From Lactiplantibacillus paraplantarum (GTDB lineage: Bacteria; Bacillota; Bacilli; Lactobacillales; Lactobacillaceae): a stretch of 64,000 nucleotides of DNA. Of the stretch, positions 17,003 through 25,754 are shown piece after piece; position 1 is the stretch's first letter, and each line of letters opens with the position of its first letter. The stretch lies in NCBI RefSeq assembly GCF_003641145.1, contig NZ_CP032744.1:744001-808000 (forward strand). Reading direction: 5' to 3'. The notes below the pieces were generated by a model. The model searched no databases. It saw only the letters and a list, made by a program, of their open reading frames with translations, and was not told where the DNA came from. The position numbers and the translations under genes were made by a program.

Positions 17003-19705
17003 ATGAAAAAATCGCGAGTTACTTTAATGTCAACAGCTTTGATTGCTGCGGGCGCAACAGCGATTGGAACTACAGCGACTGCACAAGCCGATACGACCAA
17101 TCCAACGACTAATAATGCGACAACGGGGCAGACGCAAACGGCCAAGACGAGTCAGGCAGAACTTGATGCAAACATCAAGGATGCGCAAGCTGCTGTAAAT
17201 GATGCCAAAGATAAGACGGGGCAGGCTCAAACAGCAGCTGATGCAGCTAAAAAGACCGCAACACAGTCAGAAAGCCAAGCGTCAACTGCACAAACAACAA
17301 CGACTAAAGCGCAAACTGATTTAAGTACGGCCAAGACCGATGAAGCCAAAGCACAACAAGTTGCAGATAGTGCGACTGATGATGCGATTAACCAAGCACA
17401 AGACGCGGTGACTAACCAACAAAACCAAAACCAGCAATTAACGCAACCAGTTGATACGGCTAAAACGGATGTTGACAAGGCTGGTGACAGTGTGAATAGC
17501 GCCCAAACTGTAGTTGATCAAACGAATACTGATGCGACGCAAGCTAATCAAACGGTTGCTAACGCGCAAGCACAAGTCGACCATGCCCAAGACGTTGTGG
17601 ACGGCAAAGACAGCGCGACGGCCCAACAAAACTTGGCAACGGCGCAACAAGATCTAAGTCAAGCGCAGACCAATGTTAATCAGGCTAACGATGCAACTAA
17701 GCAGGCCAGTCAAGCAGCTAGTGATGCACAGACCAAAGTAACGAATGCGCAAACGAGTGTTGATCAGGCTAATCAAGCCCAAAGCGCTGCCCAACAAAAT
17801 GTTAATACGGCAACACAAGCACAAGCTGCGGCGCAAAAGGCGTTGGATGACGCTCAAGCTAATCAAGAAAATGCAAATCAAATTCATATGAGCCAAGATT
17901 ACATTGATGCTTTGAATGCGTACAGTCAGGCCTCTCCAAACGATTCTAATTATCAACAAATTTTAGATACCTTGCTTGCTGTAACTAAGAATGAATGGTC
18001 ACAAAATGGTGGCTATGTGTCGAACAGTAGCGACCAAGCCATTAAGATTAACAGTAAATCTGATTTAGATAAGTATATGGCTGAATTGAATGCGTATGCT
18101 CAACAATTAATCAATAATGTTCGCAATCAATTTGGCACTGAACAAGTTCAAGTATCAAATGGTTCCAAGCAAGTTGGCCAACAAATTGGTGATGCTTATA
18201 CATCCGAAAATCATGAAAATTCAGCCGGACATGATATTGCAACTAATAACACTATCGCTAAAGATAATGGCCTTTCTCAATTGAGTGACCAAGATATGAC
18301 TACTGTTATGAGTAAGGTTCTTGGTAATTCATGGAACATGACGTTAGATGATTTCAAGAAAGCTTTGTATGAAGCTATGAAATCTTATTTGTTCAACGGC
18401 AATGAATGGGACCATGCAACTAGTATTGCTGGTAATCGTTTAGGTGCTAAGGGTAAGAATGTTTGGCTAGGTATTGGTTGGAGCTTCTACACGCCAAGTG
18501 ATGGTACTTATCAAAGTGCTCCAGTTGCTAACGGGACTCAAATTATTGATAGTATGTTTAATTTCATATATGACTACACTATTCAAGACACTAGCAAATT
18601 TGATTCAACACCAATCGAATCAAACACAGTCAGCGCTGATGAAATCAAGCAATTGGAAAGCGACCTCGCCATTAAGAAGACGGCTGCGAATACCGCTAAG
18701 ACTGCTTTAGCAACGGCCAAGACCAATACGACCAAGGCCCAAAACGAATTAACTGCAGCTAAAACTGCTTTGGCAACCGCTAAGCAGCAACAAGTCAGTG
18801 CCCAAACTGCCTTAACCAACGCTCAAGCCGCCGTTAAAACAGCCACGGCCGCGGTCGCAGCAGCCCAAAAAGCGGTTGATGAAACTAGTGCTAGCGATGC
18901 TACTAAGCAACAAGCATTGAATGATGCCAAAGCGGCGCTAAAAGCTGCCCAGGCGGTTCAGTCCCAAAAGCAGGCGAGCTTAACTGTGGCTAAGGCTAAA
19001 CTCGCAACTGCTAATCAAGCACTTACCCAAGCTAAGGCCAAGTTGGCTAGTGCGGAAGCAGCGCTAAAGGCTGGCCAACAAGCGTTAGCTAATAAGAAAG
19101 CGTATTTGGATTCACTGACGCATGCGGATGCTAATTTAGCCGCTGCTAAGCAGGCCGTTGTTGATGCGCAAACGGCCTATGATCAGGCGGTTCAAGCGCT
19201 TAAGGCTGCCCAAACAACTGCGGACAGTGATGCAGCGACATACCAACAATTACAGCAAGCTGCCGATGCGGCTAAGCAAGCATTGGTCGCGGCGCAAGCT
19301 AAGCTAGACCAGTTGTTACAGACTAAAGTACTCAATGATGCCATTGATCGTACAAACCAGGAGACGAACCAGTCTAAGTTCGCCCAAGGGGAACGGGTGA
19401 CGAATACTGAGTATGACGCGACTAATGGTAGTGGCGCTGCCTTGAATACGAAGCACGCATTAGGTACTGAACATGCTACAACGAGCGGCAACACAGTGAC
19501 CTTAAAGGCACATCGCGCGTTAAGTACCGAACAGGCTACGACCCTGCAACGGCGAAAAGCTGCAATGGCAGCGGCGACCACTAAATCAACCAGCACATTA
19601 CCGCAAACGGATGAAACAGCTGGTCGTACGGCTTCGGTACTAGGACTCATGATGATTGGACTAGTTGGGATGCTGGGTGCAACTAAGCGTCGTAAGCGGA
19701 TTTAA
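17003..19705 (+). CDS. LPQTxE-anchored cell-wall protein, SEC10/PgrA type
   Basis: 900-aa secreted protein, the second of a pair with the gene at 13884. It has a signal peptide (MKKSRVTLMSTALIAAG, cleavage near ATAQA) and an Ala/Gln/Thr coiled coil (about residues 40-290). The SEC10/PgrA-type globular domain (about 295-545) is followed by a second coiled coil (about 550-780), a polar stretch, and the sorting signal LPQTDE, hydrophobic helix and KRRKRI. LPQTxE is the preferred sortase motif reported for L. plantarum. In the globular domain the CAP residues are only partly kept (GHDIATNNTIA, EWDHATSIAGN). The ATG at 17003 follows GGAGG; the upstream in-frame ATG at 16964 would put 13 non-signal residues first. 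Confidence 0.88.
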   Translation: MKKSRVTLMSTALIAAGATAIGTTATAQADTTNPTTNNATTGQTQTAKTSQAELDANIKDAQAAVNDAKDKTGQAQTAADAAKKTATQSESQASTAQTTTTKAQTDLSTAKTDEAKAQQVADSATDDAINQAQDAVTNQQNQNQQLTQPVDTAKTDVDKAGDSVNSAQTVVDQTNTDATQANQTVANAQAQVDHAQDVVDGKDSATAQQNLATAQQDLSQAQTNVNQANDATKQASQAASDAQTKVTNAQTSVDQANQAQSAAQQNVNTATQAQAAAQKALDDAQANQENANQIHMSQDYIDALNAYSQASPNDSNYQQILDTLLAVTKNEWSQNGGYVSNSSDQAIKINSKSDLDKYMAELNAYAQQLINNVRNQFGTEQVQVSNGSKQVGQQIGDAYTSENHENSAGHDIATNNTIAKDNGLSQLSDQDMTTVMSKVLGNSWNMTLDDFKKALYEAMKSYLFNGNEWDHATSIAGNRLGAKGKNVWLGIGWSFYTPSDGTYQSAPVANGTQIIDSMFNFIYDYTIQDTSKFDSTPIESNTVSADEIKQLESDLAIKKTAANTAKTALATAKTNTTKAQNELTAAKTALATAKQQQVSAQTALTNAQAAVKTATAAVAAAQKAVDETSASDATKQQALNDAKAALKAAQAVQSQKQASLTVAKAKLATANQALTQAKAKLASAEAALKAGQQALANKKAYLDSLTHADANLAAAKQAVVDAQTAYDQAVQALKAAQTTADSDAATYQQLQQAADAAKQALVAAQAKLDQLLQTKVLNDAIDRTNQETNQSKFAQGERVTNTEYDATNGSGAALNTKHALGTEHATTSGNTVTLKAHRALSTEQATTLQRRKAAMAAATTKSTSTLPQTDETAGRTASVLGLMMIGLVGMLGATKRRKRI

Positions 19706-19740
19706 TTAAAAAATTGGAATAGAAAGCGGGAAGGCATCAA

Positions 19741-19854
19741 ATGACAAGGGAAGAACTTTTAGACTTTTTGAAGAACAAGCGGAGTGTTACGGCGGTCAAC
19801 TCCGGAATTGCCGCCGTCTCTTCAACGATTTCAGCGTTGAATTCACGTAAATAA
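19741..19854 (+). CDS. 37-aa small ORF translationally coupled to a lipoprotein gene
   Basis: MTREELLDFLKNKRSV at the start, 37 residues in all, ATG preceded by GGAAGG. The TAA stop overlaps the ATG of the downstream lipoprotein gene (TAATG), the classical arrangement for translational coupling. The peptide has an amphipathic charged N-terminal half and a Ser/Ala/Val-rich second half and no signal peptide. It may be a leader ORF that controls lipoprotein translation or a small functional protein; I recognise no family. No terminator separates it from the upstream surface-protein gene, so read-through is possible. Confidence 0.55.
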   Translation: MTREELLDFLKNKRSVTAVNSGIAAVSSTISALNSRK

Positions 19855-20921
19855 TGATGATTGGCTTGAAAAAAATCGTGCTAAGCGCGACGAGTATCGT
19901 GATGTTGGTGGTCCTGTCGGCATGCGGCGGGAAAGATGCGCAAAGTCCGGCTAGCGCATCGAGTTCGTCAGCGAGTGTGTCAACGCGTAAACGGACTTCA
20001 TCAGCGCACAGTAGTCTCGCGGCATCTTCGCAAACAAACAAGGAAACAGTAACCGGAACGCATATGAACCTAGCTGAGATTAAAACCGGTAATTATCGTA
20101 GTCTGCTGGGTAGTGACTGGAAAATGATTGGTGCCAAAGTGAATTATCATAAAGGTAATGGTATGGAATTTGATACTAGTCAGGTCGACGGGCAATTATC
20201 GATAGCGAAAGATAAGATTACGACCGGCACATTGACCGTCACGAAGAATAGTATTGCGGTCGATGGTAAAAATGAGGTTACCCAGCTTCGTAATAATGGC
20301 AAAACATTCAGTGTCTCAACTGAAAATGATGATGATAGTAACTGGGCAATGACGTTCTATCCAGTCGGTACGACTAGTGATTATCAAGTTGACGGTACTA
20401 GCAGCACTAATCGTCAGAATCTAATTACCGTTTGGACTAGTAATAATAATTATACGCAGGTCTTTGCGCAAGATACGACAAGCGCCAGTTCAACAACGGC
20501 AGCTAATCAGAAAAATGGTGCGCTGTGGAATACTAGTAAAGACAAGCAGCTGGACGCATTTATGACGCAATGGTCACAGACGATGAACCAGGATTATACC
20601 AAGTATGATGGTGTGCATGAATTAGACATTTCGACCGGATTATTGTATCCGCGTCATTTGTCAGATGTCATCTTCAAGGGACAACGGGCTTCGATTGCTT
20701 GGGCACCAAGCGGTAAGGGCACACATGAATATAACGTTGTCGCGATTTACAACCATGATGGGACTGAGCCGCCACTGCCTAACCATATTACCTATTTCTT
20801 TGCGTTTAGAAATGACAGCCCAATCGTGCTCGTTGATCAAAGCCGGGATGGGACGCCTACTCTGGGAGAGACTGAGAATGTGAAACTTAAAGAGGGTTTT
20901 GCTCGAATTGCTAGGAATTAA
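19854..20921 (+). CDS. DUF4767-domain lipoprotein
   Basis: 355-aa secreted lipoprotein. The signal peptide ends in lipobox LSAC (Cys at about residue 24) followed by a Ser/Ala-rich linker. A middle domain (about 72-210, beginning MNLAEIKTGNYRSLLGSDW) resembles the DUF6287-type module of Lactobacillales surface proteins. The C-terminal domain (about 220-350; GALWNTSKDKQLDAFM, TYFFAFRNDSPIVLVDQ) is a DUF4767 domain. The same C-terminal domain occurs in the lipoprotein at 27801, so the window holds two paralogues. Start ATG overlaps the stop of the small ORF; coupling to it probably replaces a ribosome binding site of its own. The function of both domains is unknown. Confidence 0.8.
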   Translation: MMIGLKKIVLSATSIVMLVVLSACGGKDAQSPASASSSSASVSTRKRTSSAHSSLAASSQTNKETVTGTHMNLAEIKTGNYRSLLGSDWKMIGAKVNYHKGNGMEFDTSQVDGQLSIAKDKITTGTLTVTKNSIAVDGKNEVTQLRNNGKTFSVSTENDDDSNWAMTFYPVGTTSDYQVDGTSSTNRQNLITVWTSNNNYTQVFAQDTTSASSTTAANQKNGALWNTSKDKQLDAFMTQWSQTMNQDYTKYDGVHELDISTGLLYPRHLSDVIFKGQRASIAWAPSGKGTHEYNVVAIYNHDGTEPPLPNHITYFFAFRNDSPIVLVDQSRDGTPTLGETENVKLKEGFARIARN

Positions 20922-20987
20922 TAAAAAATGAAAGCTTGAATGATCGTCATGCAGGTAAATAAGTATATACAGCAACGGAGGAAGTAG

Positions 20988-21344
20988 ATGACAGTTTCTA
21001 AGAAAAGTATCATCGGCGTTATTATTGGTATTGTAGTGATTGTGATTGCCATAATTGCACTAAAGCCACGCGGATTGCAGGGAACGTATACAAGTACAAG
21101 TGAAGAATTGGGAACCGATACGATTGTTTTTGACGGCAAAAACTATAAAGAAACAGTCGTAAAGACGGTTAACATGTTTGGAAATAAAAAGACTTATAGG
21201 GATAAGTATACTGGTACATTTAATGTGGAAGATAATGAAGTAACCTTTGAGGGAAAAACCGCCAATGGGGCGACTGCTAAACTTTCTAAAGATAAAAAAG
21301 TATTATCAATTCAAAACGGTCAGCAATTGATAAAAAAAGAGTAA
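20988..21344 (+). CDS. Small membrane-anchored extracytoplasmic protein
   Basis: 118 aa. A short charged N terminus, one membrane helix (IIGVIIGIVVIVIAIIAL) and an outward beta-rich domain with a GTYTSTSEELGTDTIVFDG motif, repeated aromatic/Gly turns and a Lys-rich end. The layout resembles the small lipocalin-like or DUF5640-type modules that start 'GxY' in Firmicutes surface proteins; I cannot fix the family. ATG at 20988 has GGAGG 7 bases upstream. It follows the DUF4767 lipoprotein by 66 bases on the same strand and may be co-transcribed with it; a terminator follows. Confidence 0.65.
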   Translation: MTVSKKSIIGVIIGIVVIVIAIIALKPRGLQGTYTSTSEELGTDTIVFDGKNYKETVVKTVNMFGNKKTYRDKYTGTFNVEDNEVTFEGKTANGATAKLSKDKKVLSIQNGQQLIKKE

Positions 21345-21414
21345 TAAGAGGTTGATTAAAGCAAAGTTAGATGACCAGGACCAATTTATTGTATCGATGA
21401 AAGTAATCGCTAGG

Positions 21415-21443
21415 AAAAGCAGTCATTGAGTTGGCTGCTTTTT
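21415..21443 (+). terminator. Terminator after the small membrane-anchored gene
   Basis: AAAAGCAG / CTGCTTTTT with a 12-base loop, about 70 bases after the stop. Confidence 0.6.
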
Positions 21444-21745
21444 CGTGTGTCGGGCTAAGCATGATTGATTTTTAGTTGAGTTTATAAAAGTTGACGTCGT
21501 CCTTAATGAAAAATCAGCAACTGTTGATTTTCATCTACCCGTCAGGTCAAATGTTTAGTAATATATTAATTAGTGTAACTATTAGAATAATTTTAATTAT
21601 TTAAGTAAACTAATTTATATGTGTAATTACTTGTAAATCGTTGGTTTTCGTTAATGATTAAGACGGAATGTGTAAACCAGTAGACGACTGGGAACGTCTG
21701 TGGTGTAAGTTGCAAGGGAAAGTAAGTTGTGAAAGGAAGAGCGGT
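21444..21745. other. AT-rich spacer upstream of the MORN gene
   Basis: About 300 bases, no supportable ORF. A weak promoter TTGTAA, 17 bases, ATGATT at 21631-21659 is the best candidate start point for the MORN-oatB pair. Confidence 0.35.
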
Positions 21746-22078
21746 ATGGGAAAAATCAGGAGCAGAATGATCTTTGAAATTATCACGATTGTCGGTATTT
21801 TAACTTTTGCGGTTATCAGTTTAATGCCAGCTACAACGAAGCGACAGAGTGTCCAATTGGATCACGGTCGGATGAGCTACAGCGGGGCAGTGCTCAAACA
21901 TAAATTTGACGGTCAGGGGACCTTGCAAATTCAGAAACAGGGACGTTATGTTGGTAATTTTGCGAACGGTCGCTTTGAAGGCCCAGGCGAATTCATTGCA
22001 CCGAACGGCTGGCGCTTGCAAGGGGACTTCAGCAAAGGCGAGCTGAATGGCGTAGTCAAGTTGCGGGTTGGCAACTAG
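21746..22078 (+). CDS. Membrane-anchored MORN-repeat protein
   Basis: 110 aa. One N-terminal membrane helix (IFEIITIVGILTFAVISL) and an extracytoplasmic part built of about three MORN-type repeats: YSGAVLKHKFDGQGTL, YVGNFANGRFEGPGEF and LQGDFSKGELNGVVKL. MORN repeats form elongated beta-hairpin stacks that mediate protein, membrane or glycan contacts. The gene lies 40 bases upstream of the OatB-like acyltransferase on the same strand, so it is probably a co-expressed partner. I chose ATG at 21746 because GGAAGAG lies just upstream; an in-frame ATG at 21668 would add an unlikely Cys/Trp-rich stretch before the helix. Confidence 0.78.
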   Translation: MGKIRSRMIFEIITIVGILTFAVISLMPATTKRQSVQLDHGRMSYSGAVLKHKFDGQGTLQIQKQGRYVGNFANGRFEGPGEFIAPNGWRLQGDFSKGELNGVVKLRVGN

Positions 22079-22118
22079 ACTTATGCCCAAAAAATTATGG
22101 AGGACGGTAAGTTAGAAA

Positions 22119-23963
22119 ATGCGGATTAAATGGTTTAGTTTAGTACGAATAACGGGGCTCGTGCTGGTATTGACGTACCACTTTTTCCAAACCCAGTTTA
22201 CTGGCGGTTTTATTGGGGTGGACATCTTCTTTACCTTCTCAGGGTTTTTGATTACGTCATTAATGGTGGACGAATTTGCCCGCTCGGATAATTTTAAATT
22301 AATGGCTTTTTACGGTCGCCGGTTTTATCGAATTGTGCCACCATTATTTATCGCGGTGTTGCTGGTCTTACCGCTAACTTACTTGATTGATCATGATTTT
22401 GTGACCGACATTGGTAAGCAGGTCGCGGCGGCCCTCGGATTTACGACTAATTATTTTGAAATTGCGACGGGTGGCAGTTATGAAAACAAATTCATCCCGC
22501 ACTTGTTTGTTCATACGTGGTCATTAGCGGTTGAAATGCACTTTTATATTTTATGGGGCCTGATTGCGTGGTTGGTCGCCAAAATCAGTCGGCGCTTAGC
22601 AAGTGGCCGGCGTGCTTTGACGCGTTTTCGTTGGGGGTTAGGTCTTTTGACCACTGTCTTTGCAGTCGAAAGTTTTACCATGATGTATTTTGGGGCAGTG
22701 GGTCTGAAAGATTTTTCACCGGTCTACTTTTCAAGTTTGACGCATTGCTTTCCGTTCTTTGTCGGCGGGCTTATCGGTGTCTTAAGTGGTATCAAAGCCC
22801 AGGGACCGGTCTATCGTTGGACCACCGCGCACTGCAACCCGATTATTGCTGGTGCGGTGATGCTCATTAGTTTCACCCTGCTAGTAACTTTGGGCTACCA
22901 AATGAAGTTCGAGGCGCTACAAACGTATCAGGGCGGGCTATTGCTTGCGACCGTACTCGCGGGAATCATGATCTACGGTGCCCGGTTGCTACATGATCAG
23001 ACGCCCAATCTTAATGAACCACGCTGGATGACGTTTTTGGCGGATGTCAGTTATAGCGTTTATCTCTATCACTGGCCGTTGTACGTGATTTTTTCGCATA
23101 TGATGGTCAACTGGCTAGCCGCACTAGTGACAACGGTGCTTTCAATCATTTTATCTGCTTTGTCATACTATGTATTGGAGCCAGCGATTGCGGGCAAACG
23201 GGCGCACGTCTTCGGCCATACCTTGACGTGGCGACAATTGCAGTTACCTGTTATCACCGCAGGAGTGTTGTTGGCAGTTAATACCGGGGTCGTGGTCAAA
23301 AATGCACCACAACTCTCAACTCTGGAACAGAATTTATGGGTGAGTGGCATTTATCAGGATATTGATAAAATTGGAACGACCCACGATGCTGTGTTAGCGG
23401 CCGTGGCGCCAAAGAAAAAGACGGCCCCCAAAGCCGATCAAGCGAAGACGCCGGGAGTCTCGATCATTGGTGACAGTGTCACATTGGGAACGCGCAGTTA
23501 TCTAGGCGCCCATGTCCCTAATAGCAGCATTGATGCGGAAGGCGATCGGACGATGAACCTGGCGTACAAAGTAATGATGAACCAGCAGCGAAACCATACG
23601 CTACGACAATACGTGGTGATTTGCATTGGGACCAATGCGTTGGATGATTACGAAGAACAAACTATGAAAATCATTCATGATTTGCAACCAGGACATAAGT
23701 TGATTTTGATGACGCCCTATAATGCGCGGGCTGATGCGGACTGGAACTCATCGAAGCTAGCAGTTTTGGAGCGACGCCTACCAGCTAAGTATAAGTTCAT
23801 TACAATTGCAGATTGGGGAAAAATAGCGGCTCAACATCCGGAAGTCTTTAGGGGCACGGATGGTGTACACTTTGGCGGTATTCGGGCTGGCGATATTCTG
23901 TATGCCAAAGTGATCAATCAGGCGTTGGTAGTTGCTAAAAAGACGCCGGCCAAGTCTGCCTAA
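22119..23963 (+). CDS. oatB: Peptidoglycan O-acetyltransferase, OatA/OatB type
   Basis: 614 aa with an N-terminal acyltransferase-3 membrane domain (about ten helices, residues 1-390; catalytic His in TYHFF at residue 21; GGFIGVDIFFTFSGF). A linker and an extracytoplasmic SGNH esterase-like domain follow, with nucleophile Ser in GDSVTLG (S453) and the DGVH dyad (D581, H584). This is the OatA layout that moves acetyl groups across the membrane onto peptidoglycan and confers lysozyme or autolysin resistance. L. plantarum is known to have OatA (acting on MurNAc) and OatB (acting on GlcNAc). I assign OatB from remembered gene neighbourhood, which the sequence itself cannot prove. A MORN protein gene precedes it closely. 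Confidence 0.8.
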   Translation: MRIKWFSLVRITGLVLVLTYHFFQTQFTGGFIGVDIFFTFSGFLITSLMVDEFARSDNFKLMAFYGRRFYRIVPPLFIAVLLVLPLTYLIDHDFVTDIGKQVAAALGFTTNYFEIATGGSYENKFIPHLFVHTWSLAVEMHFYILWGLIAWLVAKISRRLASGRRALTRFRWGLGLLTTVFAVESFTMMYFGAVGLKDFSPVYFSSLTHCFPFFVGGLIGVLSGIKAQGPVYRWTTAHCNPIIAGAVMLISFTLLVTLGYQMKFEALQTYQGGLLLATVLAGIMIYGARLLHDQTPNLNEPRWMTFLADVSYSVYLYHWPLYVIFSHMMVNWLAALVTTVLSIILSALSYYVLEPAIAGKRAHVFGHTLTWRQLQLPVITAGVLLAVNTGVVVKNAPQLSTLEQNLWVSGIYQDIDKIGTTHDAVLAAVAPKKKTAPKADQAKTPGVSIIGDSVTLGTRSYLGAHVPNSSIDAEGDRTMNLAYKVMMNQQRNHTLRQYVVICIGTNALDDYEEQTMKIIHDLQPGHKLILMTPYNARADADWNSSKLAVLERRLPAKYKFITIADWGKIAAQHPEVFRGTDGVHFGGIRAGDILYAKVINQALVVAKKTPAKSA

Positions 23964-24040
23964 CATGAGGTTGCCTGTAAAAGTGGTTGGCCACTTAACC
24001 GGAGTGAAGCGAAAAGTAGTTGATTTTTGACAAGAAATTC

Positions 24041-24074
24041 AAAGTCAGTTTGCAATATTGCAAGCTGATTTTTA
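24041..24074 (+). terminator. Terminator after the oatB-like gene
   Basis: GTCAGTTTGCAA / TTGCAAGCTGAT stem with one G-T wobble, followed by TTTTATTTT, about 80 bases after the stop. Confidence 0.65.
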
Positions 24075-24240
24075 TTTTGCGTTGGTAAATGTAGAAGACT
24101 GCAGGGCCAAGCGTGGCTAATTAGAATTATACCCGATTATCAAGTCGTTAATAAGCTACGATGTGCATATTGATTGTTCGTTAATAAAATTATAGTTATC
24201 ATAAGCATGTAATCAAATAAAACTTTAAGGAGTGATTAGA

Positions 24241-24495
24241 ATGTTTGGATGGCTATGGTCATTAATTGTTGGTGGTGTGATTGGTGCGTTAGCAGGTGCA
24301 ATTACTAGCCGTGACGTTCCAATGGGGATTATTGGTAATATTATTGCCGGTTTAATTGGTGCTTGGATTGGGCAAGCATTGCTTGGTACTTGGGGACCAT
24401 CGTTAGCTGGTATGGCATTGGTGCCATCAATCTTGGGTGCAATTATCTTAGTCTTAATTGTTTCTGCAATCTTCGGCATGCGTAAGAAACGTTAG
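24241..24495 (+). CDS. GlsB/YeaQ/YmgE-family stress-response membrane protein
   Basis: 84-aa protein of three hydrophobic, glycine-rich helices (LWSLIVGGVIGALAGAI; IIGNIIAGLIGAWIG; ILGAIILVLIVSAIFG) with a MRKKR tail: the transglycosylase-associated (YeaQ/YmgE/GlsB) family. It is the first gene of the alkaline-shock operon (glsB-like, amaP, DUF2273, two Asp23 genes), as is common in Lactobacillales and enterococci, where GlsB-type proteins help stress tolerance. ATG at 24241 is preceded by AAGGAG at a 9-base spacing. It lies 11 bases before amaP. Role within the complex is unproven. Confidence 0.9.
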   Translation: MFGWLWSLIVGGVIGALAGAITSRDVPMGIIGNIIAGLIGAWIGQALLGTWGPSLAGMALVPSILGAIILVLIVSAIFGMRKKR

Positions 24496-24506
24496 GCGGT
24501 GATTAG

Positions 24507-25052
24507 ATGAGCCGCTTAGCTAAGTTTACGGTGACGTTAGTCGGAATTGTATTGGTGTTATTAGCGGTTTTCGAACTGGGACAGCTGTACCCGATTCCGT
24601 GGCTGACGGCCTGGTTATCGGAAGTAACGGTTAACTACCCAATGGTCTGGAGTAGCTTGTTGATGGTCTTTGCAGTCATTGCAGGAATCGTCGGTATCTT
24701 ATTGGTAATCGTCGGCTTGTTTCGACCAGTTAAAGTCAGTACGTTGACGTATGATGGCAAAGTTGGTCAGTTAACGATTCCTCAACGGGCTTTGGAACGT
24801 GATTTACAGTACCGTCTCGTTAATCAGTTAAATCTGATTGATCCCGAAGTTCATTTAAAATTACGACGTCGGCGCCGGGTACGGGTGAAGATTGACGCAA
24901 TGGTGAATACCGATGCGCAGTTGGAAACAACGGCCCAACAGGCCGCCAGTTTGGCGCAAGATTATTTGAAAAACCAGTTGGGATTGACGGTTGAACAACC
25001 GGTAGTACAAGTTAAGCCAGCAAATCACCAACGTAAGTTAACCGTGGTGTAA
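24507..25052 (+). CDS. amaP: Alkaline shock response membrane anchor protein AmaP
   Basis: 181 aa. Two N-terminal membrane helices (residues about 7-28 and 45-75) and a basic C-terminal cytoplasmic domain (LKLRRRRRVRVKIDAMVN). This is the AmaP layout; AmaP tethers the abundant Asp23 protein to the cell membrane in staphylococci. Both candidate Asp23 partners are encoded just downstream, and the order glsB-like/amaP/DUF2273/asp/asp is conserved in lactobacilli. It has a TAGGCGGTGATTAG leader as ribosome binding site and lies 12 bases before the DUF2273 gene. Confidence 0.9.
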   Translation: MSRLAKFTVTLVGIVLVLLAVFELGQLYPIPWLTAWLSEVTVNYPMVWSSLLMVFAVIAGIVGILLVIVGLFRPVKVSTLTYDGKVGQLTIPQRALERDLQYRLVNQLNLIDPEVHLKLRRRRRVRVKIDAMVNTDAQLETTAQQAASLAQDYLKNQLGLTVEQPVVQVKPANHQRKLTVV

Positions 25053-25064
25053 AGGAGGGTCCTG

Positions 25065-25247
25065 ATGAGTAACGCACAGTATGGTTTTCTGATTGGACTG
25101 CTTTTAGGTATTGTCTGGGTGTTAACCAGTTTTTCGGCAGTCTTATTAGTCGCAGTTTTAGGGCTGATTGGCTGGGCAATTGGACGCTTTGTCCATGTTG
25201 ATCTAGCCGCACTTAGCCAGAAGTTGAGTGAGTATTTATCTAAATAA
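25065..25247 (+). CDS. DUF2273 small membrane protein
   Basis: 60 aa with two hydrophobic helices joined by a short turn (FLIGLLLGIVWVLTSFSAVL; LVAVLGLIGWAIG) and a short amphipathic C terminus. This is the DUF2273 family, found almost always inside asp23/amaP operons. Its TAA overlaps a GGGAGGA site of the next gene, suggesting tight coupling. AAAGGAGGG lies 6 bases upstream of its ATG. It is probably a further membrane component of the Asp23 assembly; no activity is known. Confidence 0.88.
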   Translation: MSNAQYGFLIGLLLGIVWVLTSFSAVLLVAVLGLIGWAIGRFVHVDLAALSQKLSEYLSK

Positions 25248-25261
25248 TGGGAGGAATTACA

Positions 25262-25684
25262 ATGGCACAACCAGAACAACAATTACAGACTCAATTGACG
25301 TTTGATGACGGTGTGATTGAAAAAATCGCCGGTTTGGCTTCACGCAATGTTGATGGCGTGTTATCCCTAGAAGGCGGCATGTTAAGCAACTTGACCAACC
25401 GTTTTCGTGATGAGGCTGACCCGACGCAGGGGGTCGATGCGCAAGTTGGCAAGAAGCAAGTCGCATTGGACATGACAATGATCGTTGAATACGGTAAGGA
25501 TATGCGGCAGATTTTTAACCAAATCTGTCAGCGTGTACAGCAAGACGTTGAACGTTATACAGGCTTAAAAGTCATCGAAATCAAAGTGCATGTCAGTGAC
25601 GTCATGAGCAAGCGCGATTGGCAAGATCAGGCCACTGGCAAGCCAAATACGGATCAGTCAACGGAGAAACGGCAAGTCGAATAG
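25262..25684 (+). CDS. asp1: Asp23/Gls24 family alkaline-shock envelope protein
   Basis: 140-aa Asp23/Gls24 protein. The conserved core starts TFDDGVIEKIAGLASRNVDG, continues with YGKDMRQIFNQI and ends with KVHVSDVMSK. Asp23 proteins are cytoplasmic, form filaments or sheets next to the membrane through AmaP, and rise under cell-envelope or alkaline stress. Start ATG at 25262 follows GGGAGGA; an ATG at 25247 overlaps the DUF2273 stop and lies upstream of the site. The symbol follows the asp1/asp2 pair of L. plantarum as I remember it. A paralogue lies 70 bases downstream. Confidence 0.88.
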   Translation: MAQPEQQLQTQLTFDDGVIEKIAGLASRNVDGVLSLEGGMLSNLTNRFRDEADPTQGVDAQVGKKQVALDMTMIVEYGKDMRQIFNQICQRVQQDVERYTGLKVIEIKVHVSDVMSKRDWQDQATGKPNTDQSTEKRQVE

Positions 25685-25754
25685 GATGGTCGATTAGCGA
25701 CTACTAGAGTATTCATTGGCAAGTTGATTTTTGACAAAACAAGGAGGAATTTTG

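Noticed and set aside
17654..17959. Antisense frame opposite the second surface protein
   Set aside because: Same cause as above; hydrophobic Leu/Ile/Arg composition is the complement of Ala/Gln/Asn repeats.
14080..19340. Short repetitive motifs in the two surface genes (CRISPR-like at first glance)
   Set aside because: They are coding repeats of coiled coils, not regularly spaced identical repeats with unique spacers.
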